A DNA stretch of 64,000 nt, from the NCBI GenBank assembly GCA_963710535.1, contig CAVQAW010000003.1, positions 868,001-932,000 on the forward strand, in the 5' to 3' direction. This DNA is from Pelagihabitans sp963710535 (GTDB lineage: Bacteria; Bacteroidota; Bacteroidia; Flavobacteriales; Flavobacteriaceae). Position 1 is the stretch's first letter, and the number at the start of each line of letters is the position of its first letter. Shown in pieces: positions 7,698 through 17,435 of the stretch. The notes under the pieces are model-generated. The model saw nothing but the letters and a program-made list of their open reading frames with translations, made no database searches and was not told where the DNA came from. A program made the translations under genes and the position numbers.

Positions 7698-10208
7698 ATG
7701 AAAATCTTAGCCACCGTTAGAAAAAGCAACCTCCTTTTCCTAACAGGCATAGCTCTCTTTCTTGCTTGCCAACGCGAGCCTTCCCCGCCCCTATCTCCCG
7801 CCGAGGCGATAAATTCATTTGTGCTGGCCGATGAAAATCTCGAAATACAACTGGTCGCTTCCGAACCCTTGGTGCAAGATCCCGTGGCCATCGCCTTCGA
7901 TGAGGGGGGGCGTTTATGGGTCGTGGAGATGCTAGGTTTTATGGCCGATATCGAAGGCACTGGTGAACAAGACCGTGTTGGCCGAATCTCAGTACTTTTC
8001 GATGATGATGGGGATGGACGCATGGACCGTGGTCAAATTTTTCTCGATAGTTTGGTCTTGCCCAGGGCCATTGCCGTGATCCAAGGTGGCGCCCTAGTCG
8101 CGGAAAACATTCCCTTATGGCACATAGAGGATACGGATGGCGACTTCAAGGCCGATAGGAAAACACTGATCGATTCAACCTACGGCGGATCCGGCATGCC
8201 GGAACATTCTGCCAACGGTCTATTGCGGGGTATGGATAATTGGTACTACAATGCCAAATCGAAATACCGCTATCGCTACATCAACGGGAATTGGAGCAAG
8301 GAAGAAACCGAGTTTCGCGGACAATGGGGTATTGCCCATGACGATGCGGGCAGGTTGTTCTATAATTATAACTGGTCGCAATTGCATGCCGATCTCGTGC
8401 CCCCCAATGCACTTCGTCAAAATAAAAACCACGTTGCAACCAGCGGTATTGATCATGGACTCACCCTTGAACGTGAGGTATACCCGATACGTAGCAATAC
8501 GGCGGTCAACCGGGGCTATGTACCGGGCACGCTGGATGAGGAAGGCCGATTATTGGAATTCGCCTCGGCCTGTGGACCTCTGGTGTATCGCGGCCATGCG
8601 ATGCCTGAAAACTATTTGGGCGATGCCTTTGTATGTGAGCCGACCGCCAACCTGATCAAAAGGAACAAGGTGGTCGAGGAAGGTTTTATGCTAAGTGCTA
8701 AAGGGGCCTATGCAGACCGCGAATTTCTGGCCTCTACCGATGAACGTTTTCGGCCCATATCATTGGCTTCCGGGCCCGATGGCAGTTTGTATGTGGTTGA
8801 CATGTACAAGGGCGTCATTCAGGATGCCCCCTATATGACCCCTTACCTAAAAGAAGTCACTTTGGCAAGGAAACTGGACAAACCCGTACATATGGGCCGT
8901 ATTTGGCGCATAAAATCGAAAAATGCCGTAAGTGCAAAACCCATTGACCTGGCCTCCGCCGAACCCAAGACCTTGGTGGAACAGCTTGGGAGTGCCAATG
9001 GATGGACCCGCGACATGGCCCAACGGCTGCTCGTAGAAAAAGGGGGGCTTTCGATGCTGCCCGAACTAAAAAATCAGCTCGCGCAAGGTAATGCCTTAGG
9101 GCAATTGCACGCCTTATGGACCCTGGAAGGGTTGGGTTATGACCAACCCGACATTTATCTCAATGCCCTCCATTCTGCCGACCCCAAGGTGGTACAAGCT
9201 GCGATACGCCTTTGTATGGCGTCAGCTGATCAACATCCGGAGGTCGTAGAAGCTTTGGAATCCTTTATAAAATCGAATTATGATGGGGCCGCTTCGCTTG
9301 TAAAAATGCAGATGGTTTTGGCCAGTCATAAAATCAATGCCCCATTGGCCTTTGAAATCGATATTAAATTTTTGGAAGACTATAGCCAAATCGCGGTAGC
9401 CCGTGATGTGGTCATGAGCAGTCTTGAGAATCGGGAATCATCTTTTCTGGCCCTTCTGCTTTCCCGGCCAGCATGGAAGACTTACGACCAGAGCCATGAA
9501 ATATTTACCGAAATGTTGGCCACGGCCATAGCCAACAGGGGAGAAGAAAAAGAAATTGATCAACTTTTCCAGATCGCGGGCAGTTCGCAGGGCCCCGATC
9601 AGATTTGGATCAAGGAGGCCCTTTTCAATGGCATCATCAATTCCAGGGGCTCCAACGACTCAGGGGAGTTGGTCCTCAACCGAATGCCTGTTTTACTAAC
9701 GCTGACGGAAGTTCCCGATGCACTGACCAAAAAATTGACTTGGCCAGGCAAACCCGTCAAGGAAAAAAAGGCGTCGGATACCACCTTTGAAGTAGATAGT
9801 AAGGTGTATGCCATGGGAAGACAAAAATTTTTAAACCTGTGTGCCAATTGCCATGGCACCCAAGGGGAAGGTATGGCCCGTTTTGCCCCTCCCTTAAAGC
9901 ATTCGGAATGGGTGAACGGACCCGATTATAAATTGGCCATGATCTTATTGCATGGCATGGAAGGTCCGATCACCGTAAATGGCAAGAAATACGACAATCC
10001 CGATATATTGCCCATCATGCCCTCTTTCTCCACCCTTCAAAATGAAGATATAGCCGCGATCACCACTTATATCAGGAATTCCTGGGGTAATGAGCAACCT
10101 CCCATCTCTAGTGGCACCGTCGGGCATATCCGTTTTCGAACCCAAGGGCAGATTACCCCATGGAAGGCCTCCGAACTCGATACCTTGGTATTCGATAGCG
10201 GATTATAA
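7698..10208 (+). CDS. PVC-type beta-propeller dehydrogenase / cytochrome c lipoprotein
   Basis: Start chosen at ATG 7698 because it gives a clean lipoprotein signal (MKILATVRKSNLLFL...LACQ, lipidated Cys in FLACQ); the frame is open 51 bp upstream. Domains: a glucose/sorbosone-dehydrogenase-like propeller of the putative membrane-bound dehydrogenase type (GGRLWVVEMLGF, DDDGDGRMDRG), a HEAT-like helical region at about 400-650, and a C-terminal cytochrome c with heme motif CANCH near residue 715, followed by PIMPSF, which may supply the axial Met. It is probably anchored in the outer membrane or periplasm and oxidises a sugar while passing electrons to the heme. It follows the permease gene by 50 bp. 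Cofactor (PQQ or none) and substrate are unknown. Confidence 0.88.
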   Translation: MKILATVRKSNLLFLTGIALFLACQREPSPPLSPAEAINSFVLADENLEIQLVASEPLVQDPVAIAFDEGGRLWVVEMLGFMADIEGTGEQDRVGRISVLFDDDGDGRMDRGQIFLDSLVLPRAIAVIQGGALVAENIPLWHIEDTDGDFKADRKTLIDSTYGGSGMPEHSANGLLRGMDNWYYNAKSKYRYRYINGNWSKEETEFRGQWGIAHDDAGRLFYNYNWSQLHADLVPPNALRQNKNHVATSGIDHGLTLEREVYPIRSNTAVNRGYVPGTLDEEGRLLEFASACGPLVYRGHAMPENYLGDAFVCEPTANLIKRNKVVEEGFMLSAKGAYADREFLASTDERFRPISLASGPDGSLYVVDMYKGVIQDAPYMTPYLKEVTLARKLDKPVHMGRIWRIKSKNAVSAKPIDLASAEPKTLVEQLGSANGWTRDMAQRLLVEKGGLSMLPELKNQLAQGNALGQLHALWTLEGLGYDQPDIYLNALHSADPKVVQAAIRLCMASADQHPEVVEALESFIKSNYDGAASLVKMQMVLASHKINAPLAFEIDIKFLEDYSQIAVARDVVMSSLENRESSFLALLLSRPAWKTYDQSHEIFTEMLATAIANRGEEKEIDQLFQIAGSSQGPDQIWIKEALFNGIINSRGSNDSGELVLNRMPVLLTLTEVPDALTKKLTWPGKPVKEKKASDTTFEVDSKVYAMGRQKFLNLCANCHGTQGEGMARFAPPLKHSEWVNGPDYKLAMILLHGMEGPITVNGKKYDNPDILPIMPSFSTLQNEDIAAITTYIRNSWGNEQPPISSGTVGHIRFRTQGQITPWKASELDTLVFDSGL

Positions 10209-10373
10209 TGGAAGATTAATGGCCCTACCCACAACTTTGATTTATCTGAACACATCGAAATAGAAAGGGGTTATCAAGAATCGCATTTGGGAACAAAAAA
10301 ATCATTAACTTCATGATTCTGCAATTTTAAAAATTAAAACAATTCAAGATTAATAAAAACCAATTGAACGGAT

Positions 10374-11462
10374 ATGAAAAAAGGGGTACTCTTACTGATG
10401 GGCATGTTAAGTATCATGGCATGCAAACAAAAAGCGGAAAATGCACCCGCAGACGAGGCACAAACTGTTTCCATGGATGAGCAGGCCATCAAAAAAATAG
10501 ATGTGCATGCCCATTACAAATACGACCGTGATTACTTGCCGGAAGCATTTAAAAAATGGAACATGCAAGGGGTACTGGTCGACGTTTTCCACGAAGATTC
10601 GGTTGGGGTTACCAGAAGCTGGGACAACTATCTGGCCGTTGCCAAAGCCAGACCCGAATTGTTTTACCTCTGTTCAGGTTATATAGGAATTGGGATCGAC
10701 GCCCCGGATTATGCCGATAAGATCATCGCACAGCTCGATAAGGAAATTGGGGAAGGGGCCAGAATGGTCAAAGTTTGGAAAAACTTCGGAATGGTCACCA
10801 AGGATGCTTCCGGTAAATACATCCAAATAGACGACCCCAGGTTACAGCCCATTTGGGATTTCCTGAAAAGCAAAGATATCCCCGTAATGGCGCACATCGG
10901 TGAACCTGAACAGGCGTGGCGGGAACTTGACCCCACCAGCCCCCATTATGGCTACTACAAAAATAATCCGCAATACCATGCCTACAATTTCCCTGAAATC
11001 CCTTCCTACGAAACCATCATTGCCGCAAGGGACCATTGGATCGAAAAAAACCCCGACCTGAAAATACTTTGTGCACATCTTGGCAGCATGTCCCACAATG
11101 TGGATATGGTGGCCGAACGTTTGGACAAATACCCCAATATGTACGTCGAAACCGCGGCCAGATTCGGGGATTTGGCACGACAGGATAGCGATAAGGTGAA
11201 CCGATTCTTTGGACAGTACCAAGACCGCATCATGTTCGGATCGGATTTTGGCAACAATGTACCGCAAGACGAATTGACCCCGACCCAACTGGATCAAGAA
11301 CGTGCCGAACTGGATGCCGACTATGCGCTGCTTTGGAAATATTTGAGCACTGCCGACTCTGTGGAGATAAGGGGACAAAAAAACCGCGGCATTGCACTTT
11401 CCAGAGAGGTCCTCGAAAAGGTGTACTATAACAATGTGGCCAATTTCCTGAAGTTGAAGTAG
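10374..11462 (+). CDS. Amidohydrolase-family lipoprotein
   Basis: 362 aa with a lipoprotein signal (LLLMGMLSIMACKQ). The mature part is an amidohydrolase_2-type metal-dependent hydrolase: IDVHAHYKYD is the HxH metal motif, MAHIGEPEQAW and LCAHLGSM supply further His residues, and FGSDFGNN carries the essential Asp. Relatives act on lactones or decarboxylate ring acids; in a cluster with a sugar-acid dehydratase a sugar lactonase role would fit, but this is inference. It is exported, so it would act in the periplasm before GntP-type import. A 165-bp gap separates it from the preceding cytochrome/propeller gene. Confidence 0.85.
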   Translation: MKKGVLLLMGMLSIMACKQKAENAPADEAQTVSMDEQAIKKIDVHAHYKYDRDYLPEAFKKWNMQGVLVDVFHEDSVGVTRSWDNYLAVAKARPELFYLCSGYIGIGIDAPDYADKIIAQLDKEIGEGARMVKVWKNFGMVTKDASGKYIQIDDPRLQPIWDFLKSKDIPVMAHIGEPEQAWRELDPTSPHYGYYKNNPQYHAYNFPEIPSYETIIAARDHWIEKNPDLKILCAHLGSMSHNVDMVAERLDKYPNMYVETAARFGDLARQDSDKVNRFFGQYQDRIMFGSDFGNNVPQDELTPTQLDQERAELDADYALLWKYLSTADSVEIRGQKNRGIALSREVLEKVYYNNVANFLKLK

Positions 11463-11470
11463 AAAATAAG

Positions 11471-11505
11471 CCCATCGATTGGTCAATTGCATTTCACCCG
11501 ATGGG
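11471..11505 (+). terminator. Possible terminator hairpin after the amidohydrolase gene
   Basis: CCCATCG (11471-11477) pairs with CGATGGG (11499-11505) across a 21-nt loop, and a T-rich stretch (GATTTTTCCTTTT) follows about 8 bp later. The long loop and gap make this weak. Confidence 0.3.
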
Positions 11506-11536
11506 ATAAATAGATTTTTCCTTTTGATGACTTAGC

Positions 11537-12106
11537 ATGAAACGCTCCGAAATCAATCAAATCCTCATGGAAGCCGAGGCCGTTTTTTTGGCCAATGGCT
11601 GGGCCTTGCCGCCTAAACCGAAATGGGACATTACGGACTTTGGTTTGGGTGAATTCGCCAACTATGGCCTCGTGCTCATCAATTTGGCCGAAGAACCAGA
11701 ATATTGCGAAAAATTGATGTACGCCAAAAAAAATCAAAAGACCCCGGCACATATGCACCGCAAAAAGAAGGAAGACATTATTTGCCGAAAGGGAAAATTA
11801 GCCGTTCACGTTTGGCACGGCCCGCCCGATCATCGCCGAGCTGGAACCTTCCAACTTCAGGTCAATGGCGAATTGACGGTATTTGAACACGGGGATGTTG
11901 TACGGCTTCAAAGTGGGGAACGCATTACGTTGACCCCTGGAATTTATCATGAATTCTATCCGGAAAGCGAGGATTGCATCATCGGGGAAGTCTCGACCGC
12001 AAATGACGATCTGCACGATAATTTTTTTGTGGACCCGAATATCTCTAGATTTTCGGCAATTGAGGAAGATGAACCCCCAACCGTAAAACTGCTCAGCGAT
12101 TCATGA
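11537..12106 (+). CDS. D-lyxose ketol-isomerase (cupin)
   Basis: 189-aa single cupin closely resembling bacterial D-lyxose isomerases, which interconvert D-lyxose and D-xylulose and often D-mannose and D-fructose. Signature segments: MKRSEINQ at the N terminus, WDITDFGLG, the metal site H-M-H followed by KKKED (two His and a Glu), LTPGIYHEF with the last metal His, and GEVSTANDDLHDN. No signal peptide, so cytoplasmic. A ketose 3-epimerase gene lies 12 kb downstream in the same neighbourhood, and together they could feed rare pentoses into central metabolism. The stop overlaps an ATG of the next frame (ATGA), suggesting co-transcription. The family assignment is strong; the physiological sugar is not fixed. 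Confidence 0.9.
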   Translation: MKRSEINQILMEAEAVFLANGWALPPKPKWDITDFGLGEFANYGLVLINLAEEPEYCEKLMYAKKNQKTPAHMHRKKKEDIICRKGKLAVHVWHGPPDHRRAGTFQLQVNGELTVFEHGDVVRLQSGERITLTPGIYHEFYPESEDCIIGEVSTANDDLHDNFFVDPNISRFSAIEEDEPPTVKLLSDS

Positions 12107-12144
12107 GCAGGAATTGCCGTTTTAGCGATACATTGAAATCAGGA

Positions 12145-12885
12145 ATGTTTAAAAACAGACTTCTTCTACTCTGCGTGATGGTCATCGTCCCATTTGATTT
12201 TTGCGCACAGACACCGGAAATTAAGGCAGAATTCACCTATTCGCCACCAACGATTGATGGTGGGCTCACCGATGCGGTGTGGCGGTCGGCCGTACCAGTT
12301 ATCTTAAAGGAAAATCGTTCCGGTGAGGCCGTTATAGATCCACTGTTGACGACCACGGTCATGGTATGCCACGACGAAAACAACCTGTACCTTGCCTTCA
12401 GATGCAACGATCCCGATATTTGGACCACCTTCACCCAAAGGGATGAGCATTTATGGGAAGAAGAGGCGGTGGAAGTCTTCATCGATGTTGATGATGTGCC
12501 GGACAATTATTTGGAAATCGAGGTCTCGCCCGCCAATGTGCTTTTTGACAGCTATATCATTGATCCAGATCATATAGATGTGCCCAAAACGGCCCGCTTG
12601 AACTTAAAGGGAATACGTACTGCCGTACAAGTGCAGGGAACACTGAACCAACGCGGAGACAGGGATTCGGGGTGGACTGTAGAAATCGCACTGCCTTTCG
12701 AGGATCTGTTCACGGAACTGACAAAGGAGATTTCCGACAAAACCCCCATCAAAATTAATTTTTACCGTTTGGATCAGAACAACGGCATGCCAAGAGCTGC
12801 CTATTCTTGGTCACCCACAGGATCGAGCTTCCACAGACCTTCGGTTTTCGGGAAGTTGATTTTAAAACCCCGTTCCAAAGATTGA
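12145..12885 (+). CDS. CBM9-like carbohydrate-binding protein, secreted
   Basis: Start chosen at ATG 12145, which begins directly with a signal peptide (MFKNRLLLLCVMVIVPFDFC, cleavage near AQ); an ATG at 12103 overlaps the previous stop but would add 14 non-signal residues. The mature part (about 220 aa) has the carbohydrate-binding family 9-like beta-sandwich pattern: PTIDGGLTDAVWRSA, then NLYLAFRCNDPD, EEEAVEVFIDVD, NYLEIEVSP and GWTVEIALPFEDL, ending with PSVFGKLIL. Such proteins bind sugars or act as accessory modules; no catalytic residues are apparent. It lies between the lyxose isomerase and mutarotase genes in one orientation. Confidence 0.82.
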   Translation: MFKNRLLLLCVMVIVPFDFCAQTPEIKAEFTYSPPTIDGGLTDAVWRSAVPVILKENRSGEAVIDPLLTTTVMVCHDENNLYLAFRCNDPDIWTTFTQRDEHLWEEEAVEVFIDVDDVPDNYLEIEVSPANVLFDSYIIDPDHIDVPKTARLNLKGIRTAVQVQGTLNQRGDRDSGWTVEIALPFEDLFTELTKEISDKTPIKINFYRLDQNNGMPRAAYSWSPTGSSFHRPSVFGKLILKPRSKD

Positions 12886-12915
12886 AACCAATCCTATATC
12901 TTAAACAATTAGCGC

Positions 12916-13257
12916 ATGAAAAAACACTGTTTGGCCCTCGATTTGAAAAACGACCCTGAATTGATTGCGGCATATGAGGAATACCATAGAAAGGTTTGGC
13001 CAGAGGTATTGCAGAGTCTCAAGGATTCAGGAATCCTCCATATGGAAATTTACCGCATCGCAAACCGAATGTTCATGATTATCGAAGTCACCGATTCCTT
13101 TTCTTTCGACCAAAAAGCGAAAATGGATGCGGGCAATCAAAAAGTACAGGAGTGGGAAGAACTGATGTGGAAGTACCAACAGGCCCTTCCCATTGCCAAA
13201 CCAGGTGAAAAATGGATGCCGATGAAAATGGTGTTCGAGTTCCCTGTGCCGAGTTAA
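12916..13257 (+). CDS. L-rhamnose mutarotase-family protein
   Basis: 113-aa ferredoxin-fold protein matching the rhamnose mutarotase family (COG3254), which interconverts alpha and beta anomers of 6-deoxy sugars. Family signatures: YHRKVWPEV with the conserved His, GILHMEIYRI, NRMFMIIEV, and the WEELMWKYQQ region with the conserved paired Trp. Cytoplasmic, no signal. Length is normal for the family. It ends 4 bp into the convergent stop of the large cytochrome lipoprotein gene. Homologues also occur with fucose pathways, so the anomeric substrate is uncertain. Confidence 0.9.
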   Translation: MKKHCLALDLKNDPELIAAYEEYHRKVWPEVLQSLKDSGILHMEIYRIANRMFMIIEVTDSFSFDQKAKMDAGNQKVQEWEELMWKYQQALPIAKPGEKWMPMKMVFEFPVPS

Positions 13258-16200
13258 TCCAACGGGTGTGCTTTCAGCAGCTCCTCGGCGGTATAGAATC
13301 CTTCCTTGTCCTTGATTTGGTCCCTAACCTTTTTCACGGTATCGGGAGATACGACCGTGGCCTTGTTGCCAAAAGCGTTTCTAATATAGGTCAATACCGA
13401 AGCCACTTCTTCATCGTTCAACATGCCCCCAAAAGGGGTCATGGGTACCTGTCCAGGGTAAACCTTGCCATTGACCTCCATAGGGCCCATAATCCCCTTT
13501 AAGGTCAACTTGATCAAGCGTTCCTCATTTCCGGTAGCCCATTGCGCCCCTGCCAAAGGCGGGAATTGTGAGGCGCTGAGGCCCTTCCCATCGGGCTGGT
13601 GGCAGGTTGCGCAGTAACCGTCCCTGTGGTATATTTCTTCTCCCTTCACGAACAGCTCCCGATCGGCCCCTTCCAGGTCGGTCTCGGTTTTTTGGGTATC
13701 GGGATCCACCCCGAGGTTGTGCCCCTCCAAATGGGCCACGGCAGCCTCATAGGGCAATTGCATCCAATCATCCATGGGCAGTTCGCCGGCGGCCTCCACA
13801 ATAGGGAGCCCGATTTTAGGATCGAGCCATGAAGCGGCGACCAGGGCTTCCAGCCTGACCCTCGGATTTTCGTCCTGGGCGGCGACCATCAAAAGATCGG
13901 CCTGTTCGGGAATTTGATGTGCGACGTACCGCAAAACCTTTACCGCAGCGGCGCGGGCCCTAAAATCCTTGGCCTCTAACATTTGCTTCAACAGATCGGC
14001 ATCGATACGGTCGAGGCCCCAGCTTACCCAAAGGGCTTCCAAAACGTGGTGTTCATAACGGGCATCGTTCTTGTCCAGACCAACAACCCAGTCTTTCAGC
14101 TTGGACAAGACGGCTTCGGGCTTCCTTGACCTCAATTCCCGCTTGGTCCTATATCGCGTGCGGTATTCGGGCAGTTTCAGGTTTTCCAATAGCTCCTCGA
14201 TCGTGGCGTCCACGATCTTTGCCGGCTTCACCAAAGGCCTTGAAGGATAGGTCATGCGGTAAATCCTGCCATGTACGTGGTCGCGCAATGGATCGCGGGC
14301 GTTGTGCTGCATATGCCCGATCAGCACATTGTGCCAATCGACGAAATAAAGGGAGCCGTCCGGTGCAAATTCCATATCCACCGGTCTAAAATTCGGATCG
14401 TTCGATGTCATCAGATCCATACGGAACTTGCTCAGATAACCGGCCGACTTGGGGTCGTCTGAAATGGTATGTTCTTTGGTACCCAAAAAGCCGATGTCGT
14501 TGTTCAGGATAAAATCGCCCTGGACCTCATCGGGAAAATGCCGGCTCGAAATAAATTCGAGTCCTGAAGTCGGCCTTACCAGCTGTTCCTTTTCAATAAG
14601 ATTTTTTGGAAGGGGGGAAGATTCCCCGTAGCGTGATTTGATGGTCCCGGGCATCATCCAGGTCATATCGGGACCGGAAGTGTGGAGAAAGAAGTTTTGC
14701 CCCCAGTCGTCAAAAGCGATGCCCCATGGGTTGGGGATCGGCAATTGTGCGGTACGTTCCAAATGATGCCGTTGCGGACTGTACCGATAAAAACCGCCAT
14801 TGGTGGCTCTCACGGGGCCATACGCGGTTTCCACATTGGTATGTAAAAACACCCCCTCCCCCATATAGATGGCACCAGACGGATCGGCCGTGAAGGCGCT
14901 GATCGCATGGTGGGTATCGTGGTCGTCAAAGCCACTGAGTATGATCTCTTTCATATCGGCCTTGTCGTCACCATCGGTATCCTTGAGCAGCACGAGATTG
15001 GTCCCTTGGGAAACATATACCCCTTCGGGCGCAAATTCAAATCCGATGGCCAGCTGTAGGCCCTCCGCAAAAATGGTCTGCTTATCGGCCTTGCCATCAT
15101 TGTCGGTATCCTCCAGGATCAACAATTTATCATTGGGTTTGCTATCGCCCGGCTTATAATGGGGATAACTGGGCATCACCCCTACCCACAGTCGCCCTTG
15201 ATTGTCGAATGACAATTGAACCGGATTTGCCAAGTCGTTGAACTCTTCTTCCGATGCGAACAATTCCAATTGATAGCCTTTGGCCACTTTGATTCGGTCC
15301 AGGGCTTCTTGGCCATAAAGGTACTTCGGATCCCCCGAACCATTCACTTCCAGATAGTTGGTCTGTACGGGAGGGAGTTTCTTGGTTTTCGCATCGGCGG
15401 CAGCCAAATCTAAGGTCCTGCCCTGATTGGCTTCCCAAATGGCCGTATCCCTAATGGCGGTCATTTCCCTTATTTTTTCAATTTCGAAAGGATAGTTTGC
15501 AGGGCCGAAAGGGTCATAGCGCCGACCGTAGGCATGCACCCCATTTGGAATTTTGAAATCGTTATGCCAGAACCAGTTCTTTTCCAATACTGCGGCACGC
15601 ACCAGTTCCTCATGATCCCTCTTGGTTTTAATGCCTGCTCCAAAAAGTTTGTCGGCCAGCAGTGTGGCAAATTTGCGATAACCCAAATCGTTGAGCTGAA
15701 AGCCATCGGCCGTCAAATCTTCGGGTTCGGTATCGAACCATTGTTTACTGGGATCGAAGGCATCCAAAAACAAAACCCCATCCGCTATGGCCACTTCCTG
15801 CATGGCCTTGGTATAAAGCGCCAAATTTTGATTTTCCGTCACGCCATTGGGAAGATCCATTTTCGAGGATAGGTCCTCGAAGGCAATGGGCGAGATCAAG
15901 GCCAATTGCGGGGCGTTGACCCCATTATATTGTTGGTTCAGGGTGTGCTGCACAAAGGCATGGAGTTCCCCCTTGAAATTCTCTATGCCCTCCGGGCCCT
16001 GAAACGACTCGTTATAACCAAAGAAGGCGAGGATCACATCTGCTTTGAGATGGGTCAACCATTCGTCCTCTGTAGGAAAATGTCCAATGCTCCCGGAGGG
16101 TTGGGCCAGTTCGGTCTGGAATTGCTCCGCTCCGGGAAACGCCCAAGGCGAATTTCGGGAAGAATGCGGCCTAAAACCTGGGGTATTGCCCCCATCGCAC

Positions 16201-16427
16201 ATATTTCTGATGTAGAGCAAACTATCCGGATACCGCAATTGCAGTTCCGTTTCGAAATGGCCAAAGTTCATCATACGGGATCCAAGGTTGTTCCCGATCA
16301 AGACGATGTGGGCGTTCTTCCCCAATTGTATAGCGGGACCTTCCTGTTTTTCACAACCGGTAAATGCCAACGCCAGACCAAGCGTCATCCCAATAAATCC
16401 ATTGAACTTTTTTCCTTTTATGTGCAT
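13254..16427 (-). CDS. SGNH-like / PVC dehydrogenase propeller / HEAT / cytochrome c lipoprotein
   Basis: 1057 aa with a lipoprotein signal (Cys in AFTGCEK). Domains in order: an SGNH-hydrolase-like domain (about 35-270), a putative membrane-bound dehydrogenase propeller (about 375-770; GRLWVGVMPSYPHY and several DTDxDGKAD-type loops that may bind calcium), HEAT-like repeats (about 780-900), and a cytochrome c with CATCH near residue 939. The SGNH part looks catalytically degenerate: the block I Ser position reads IGNNLGSRM and the block V His position reads DGFQLND. It heads no operon but shares the strand with the Gfo/Idh, epimerase and dehydrogenase genes just upstream (37 bp gap). It probably works in the periplasm as a sugar-oxidising electron-transfer lipoprotein. 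Confidence 0.87.
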   Translation of the reverse strand: MHIKGKKFNGFIGMTLGLALAFTGCEKQEGPAIQLGKNAHIVLIGNNLGSRMMNFGHFETELQLRYPDSLLYIRNMCDGGNTPGFRPHSSRNSPWAFPGAEQFQTELAQPSGSIGHFPTEDEWLTHLKADVILAFFGYNESFQGPEGIENFKGELHAFVQHTLNQQYNGVNAPQLALISPIAFEDLSSKMDLPNGVTENQNLALYTKAMQEVAIADGVLFLDAFDPSKQWFDTEPEDLTADGFQLNDLGYRKFATLLADKLFGAGIKTKRDHEELVRAAVLEKNWFWHNDFKIPNGVHAYGRRYDPFGPANYPFEIEKIREMTAIRDTAIWEANQGRTLDLAAADAKTKKLPPVQTNYLEVNGSGDPKYLYGQEALDRIKVAKGYQLELFASEEEFNDLANPVQLSFDNQGRLWVGVMPSYPHYKPGDSKPNDKLLILEDTDNDGKADKQTIFAEGLQLAIGFEFAPEGVYVSQGTNLVLLKDTDGDDKADMKEIILSGFDDHDTHHAISAFTADPSGAIYMGEGVFLHTNVETAYGPVRATNGGFYRYSPQRHHLERTAQLPIPNPWGIAFDDWGQNFFLHTSGPDMTWMMPGTIKSRYGESSPLPKNLIEKEQLVRPTSGLEFISSRHFPDEVQGDFILNNDIGFLGTKEHTISDDPKSAGYLSKFRMDLMTSNDPNFRPVDMEFAPDGSLYFVDWHNVLIGHMQHNARDPLRDHVHGRIYRMTYPSRPLVKPAKIVDATIEELLENLKLPEYRTRYRTKRELRSRKPEAVLSKLKDWVVGLDKNDARYEHHVLEALWVSWGLDRIDADLLKQMLEAKDFRARAAAVKVLRYVAHQIPEQADLLMVAAQDENPRVRLEALVAASWLDPKIGLPIVEAAGELPMDDWMQLPYEAAVAHLEGHNLGVDPDTQKTETDLEGADRELFVKGEEIYHRDGYCATCHQPDGKGLSASQFPPLAGAQWATGNEERLIKLTLKGIMGPMEVNGKVYPGQVPMTPFGGMLNDEEVASVLTYIRNAFGNKATVVSPDTVKKVRDQIKDKEGFYTAEELLKAHPLD

Positions 16428-16463
16428 TGCTTAGACTGATTAATTTTTGATTCCGTTCATTCT

Positions 16464-17435
16464 TTATGGAAAAGCCACATGGATCCCCTCGGTTACCGAG
16501 CGTTCGCAAGCCTCTATGATTTGCTGGCAGGTGATGGCATCTTCCAAACTGGAGAGGGGCGCTTCCCCTTCGCGAAGCACCTTGTCGATAAAATGGGTCG
16601 CGGTGTTCTTGATCGATTCCGGATAACATTGGTACGTTTGGGAATGGGCGCCATTCGGCGCATTGATCACCCAGTCGCGATAGCTGTAACGGGTGCTCCC
16701 CTTGGTTCCCATCACCTTGATCATGCAGGTCCACGAATCTCCGGCATGGTCATCGTTTGCAAAACTGGCACAGAGATGGCTCAAACTGCCGTTGCTCATC
16801 TGCAGGGTAGCCATGGCCACATTCTCCTGTGGTGCCAGGCTGACATCGGAGGTGTGTTTCAGGCAGGAAACGGTCCGTGGCAGCCCTGCCAGATAGAGCA
16901 TGGTATAGCTATGGTGCGTCAAGATTTGCCGGATTACCCCGGGATAGCGTGCCCGAATATCATGGGCGTGGTGAATATTGTACAGCATGTAAAACTGTGT
17001 GATGTCTCCGAGTTGCCCCTTTTCGATCATTGATTTGGCCCGTTGAATGCCTGCTTCATAGATATAATTATGTACTGGCATACAGTATACCCCCGCTTTG
17101 GCCACGGCGCTTTTCATTTGCTGCAATTCGGCAATGCTGGAGGCGGCAGGTTTTTCGACCAATATGTGTTTTCCAGCTCGTGCTGCCCTGATTGTATAAT
17201 CGCAATGGGTTTCCATATTGGTAAGGATGAACACCGCATCGATATTGGGATCTTGAAGGAGTTCCTCTTCGGTCGCGTAGGTTTTGCAACCATATTTTTT
17301 CGCCTTGGTCTTGGCTTTTTCTGGGGTACGGTTCCATAATCCCATGAGGTTTGCCCCTTCCAGCTGGTTGATGGCTTCCGCATGTAGATCGGCGATATCG
17401 CCGGCCCCAAGAAATCCTATGTTGATGGTCTTCAT
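16464..17435 (-). CDS. Gfo/Idh/MocA-family oxidoreductase
   Basis: 323 aa. The N-terminal Rossmann fold has GFLGAGDIADLHAEA, and VEKPAAS is the family EKP motif with the catalytic Lys. The C-terminal alpha/beta domain follows. No signal peptide, so cytoplasmic NAD(P)-dependent oxidation or reduction of a sugar or inositol is expected. Its ATG overlaps the TGA of the upstream epimerase gene (ATGA at 17432-17435), indicating translational coupling. It is one of two paralogous Gfo/Idh genes in this strand run; the other is at 20062-21219. Confidence 0.9.
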   Translation of the reverse strand: MKTINIGFLGAGDIADLHAEAINQLEGANLMGLWNRTPEKAKTKAKKYGCKTYATEEELLQDPNIDAVFILTNMETHCDYTIRAARAGKHILVEKPAASSIAELQQMKSAVAKAGVYCMPVHNYIYEAGIQRAKSMIEKGQLGDITQFYMLYNIHHAHDIRARYPGVIRQILTHHSYTMLYLAGLPRTVSCLKHTSDVSLAPQENVAMATLQMSNGSLSHLCASFANDDHAGDSWTCMIKVMGTKGSTRYSYRDWVINAPNGAHSQTYQCYPESIKNTATHFIDKVLREGEAPLSSLEDAITCQQIIEACERSVTEGIHVAFP

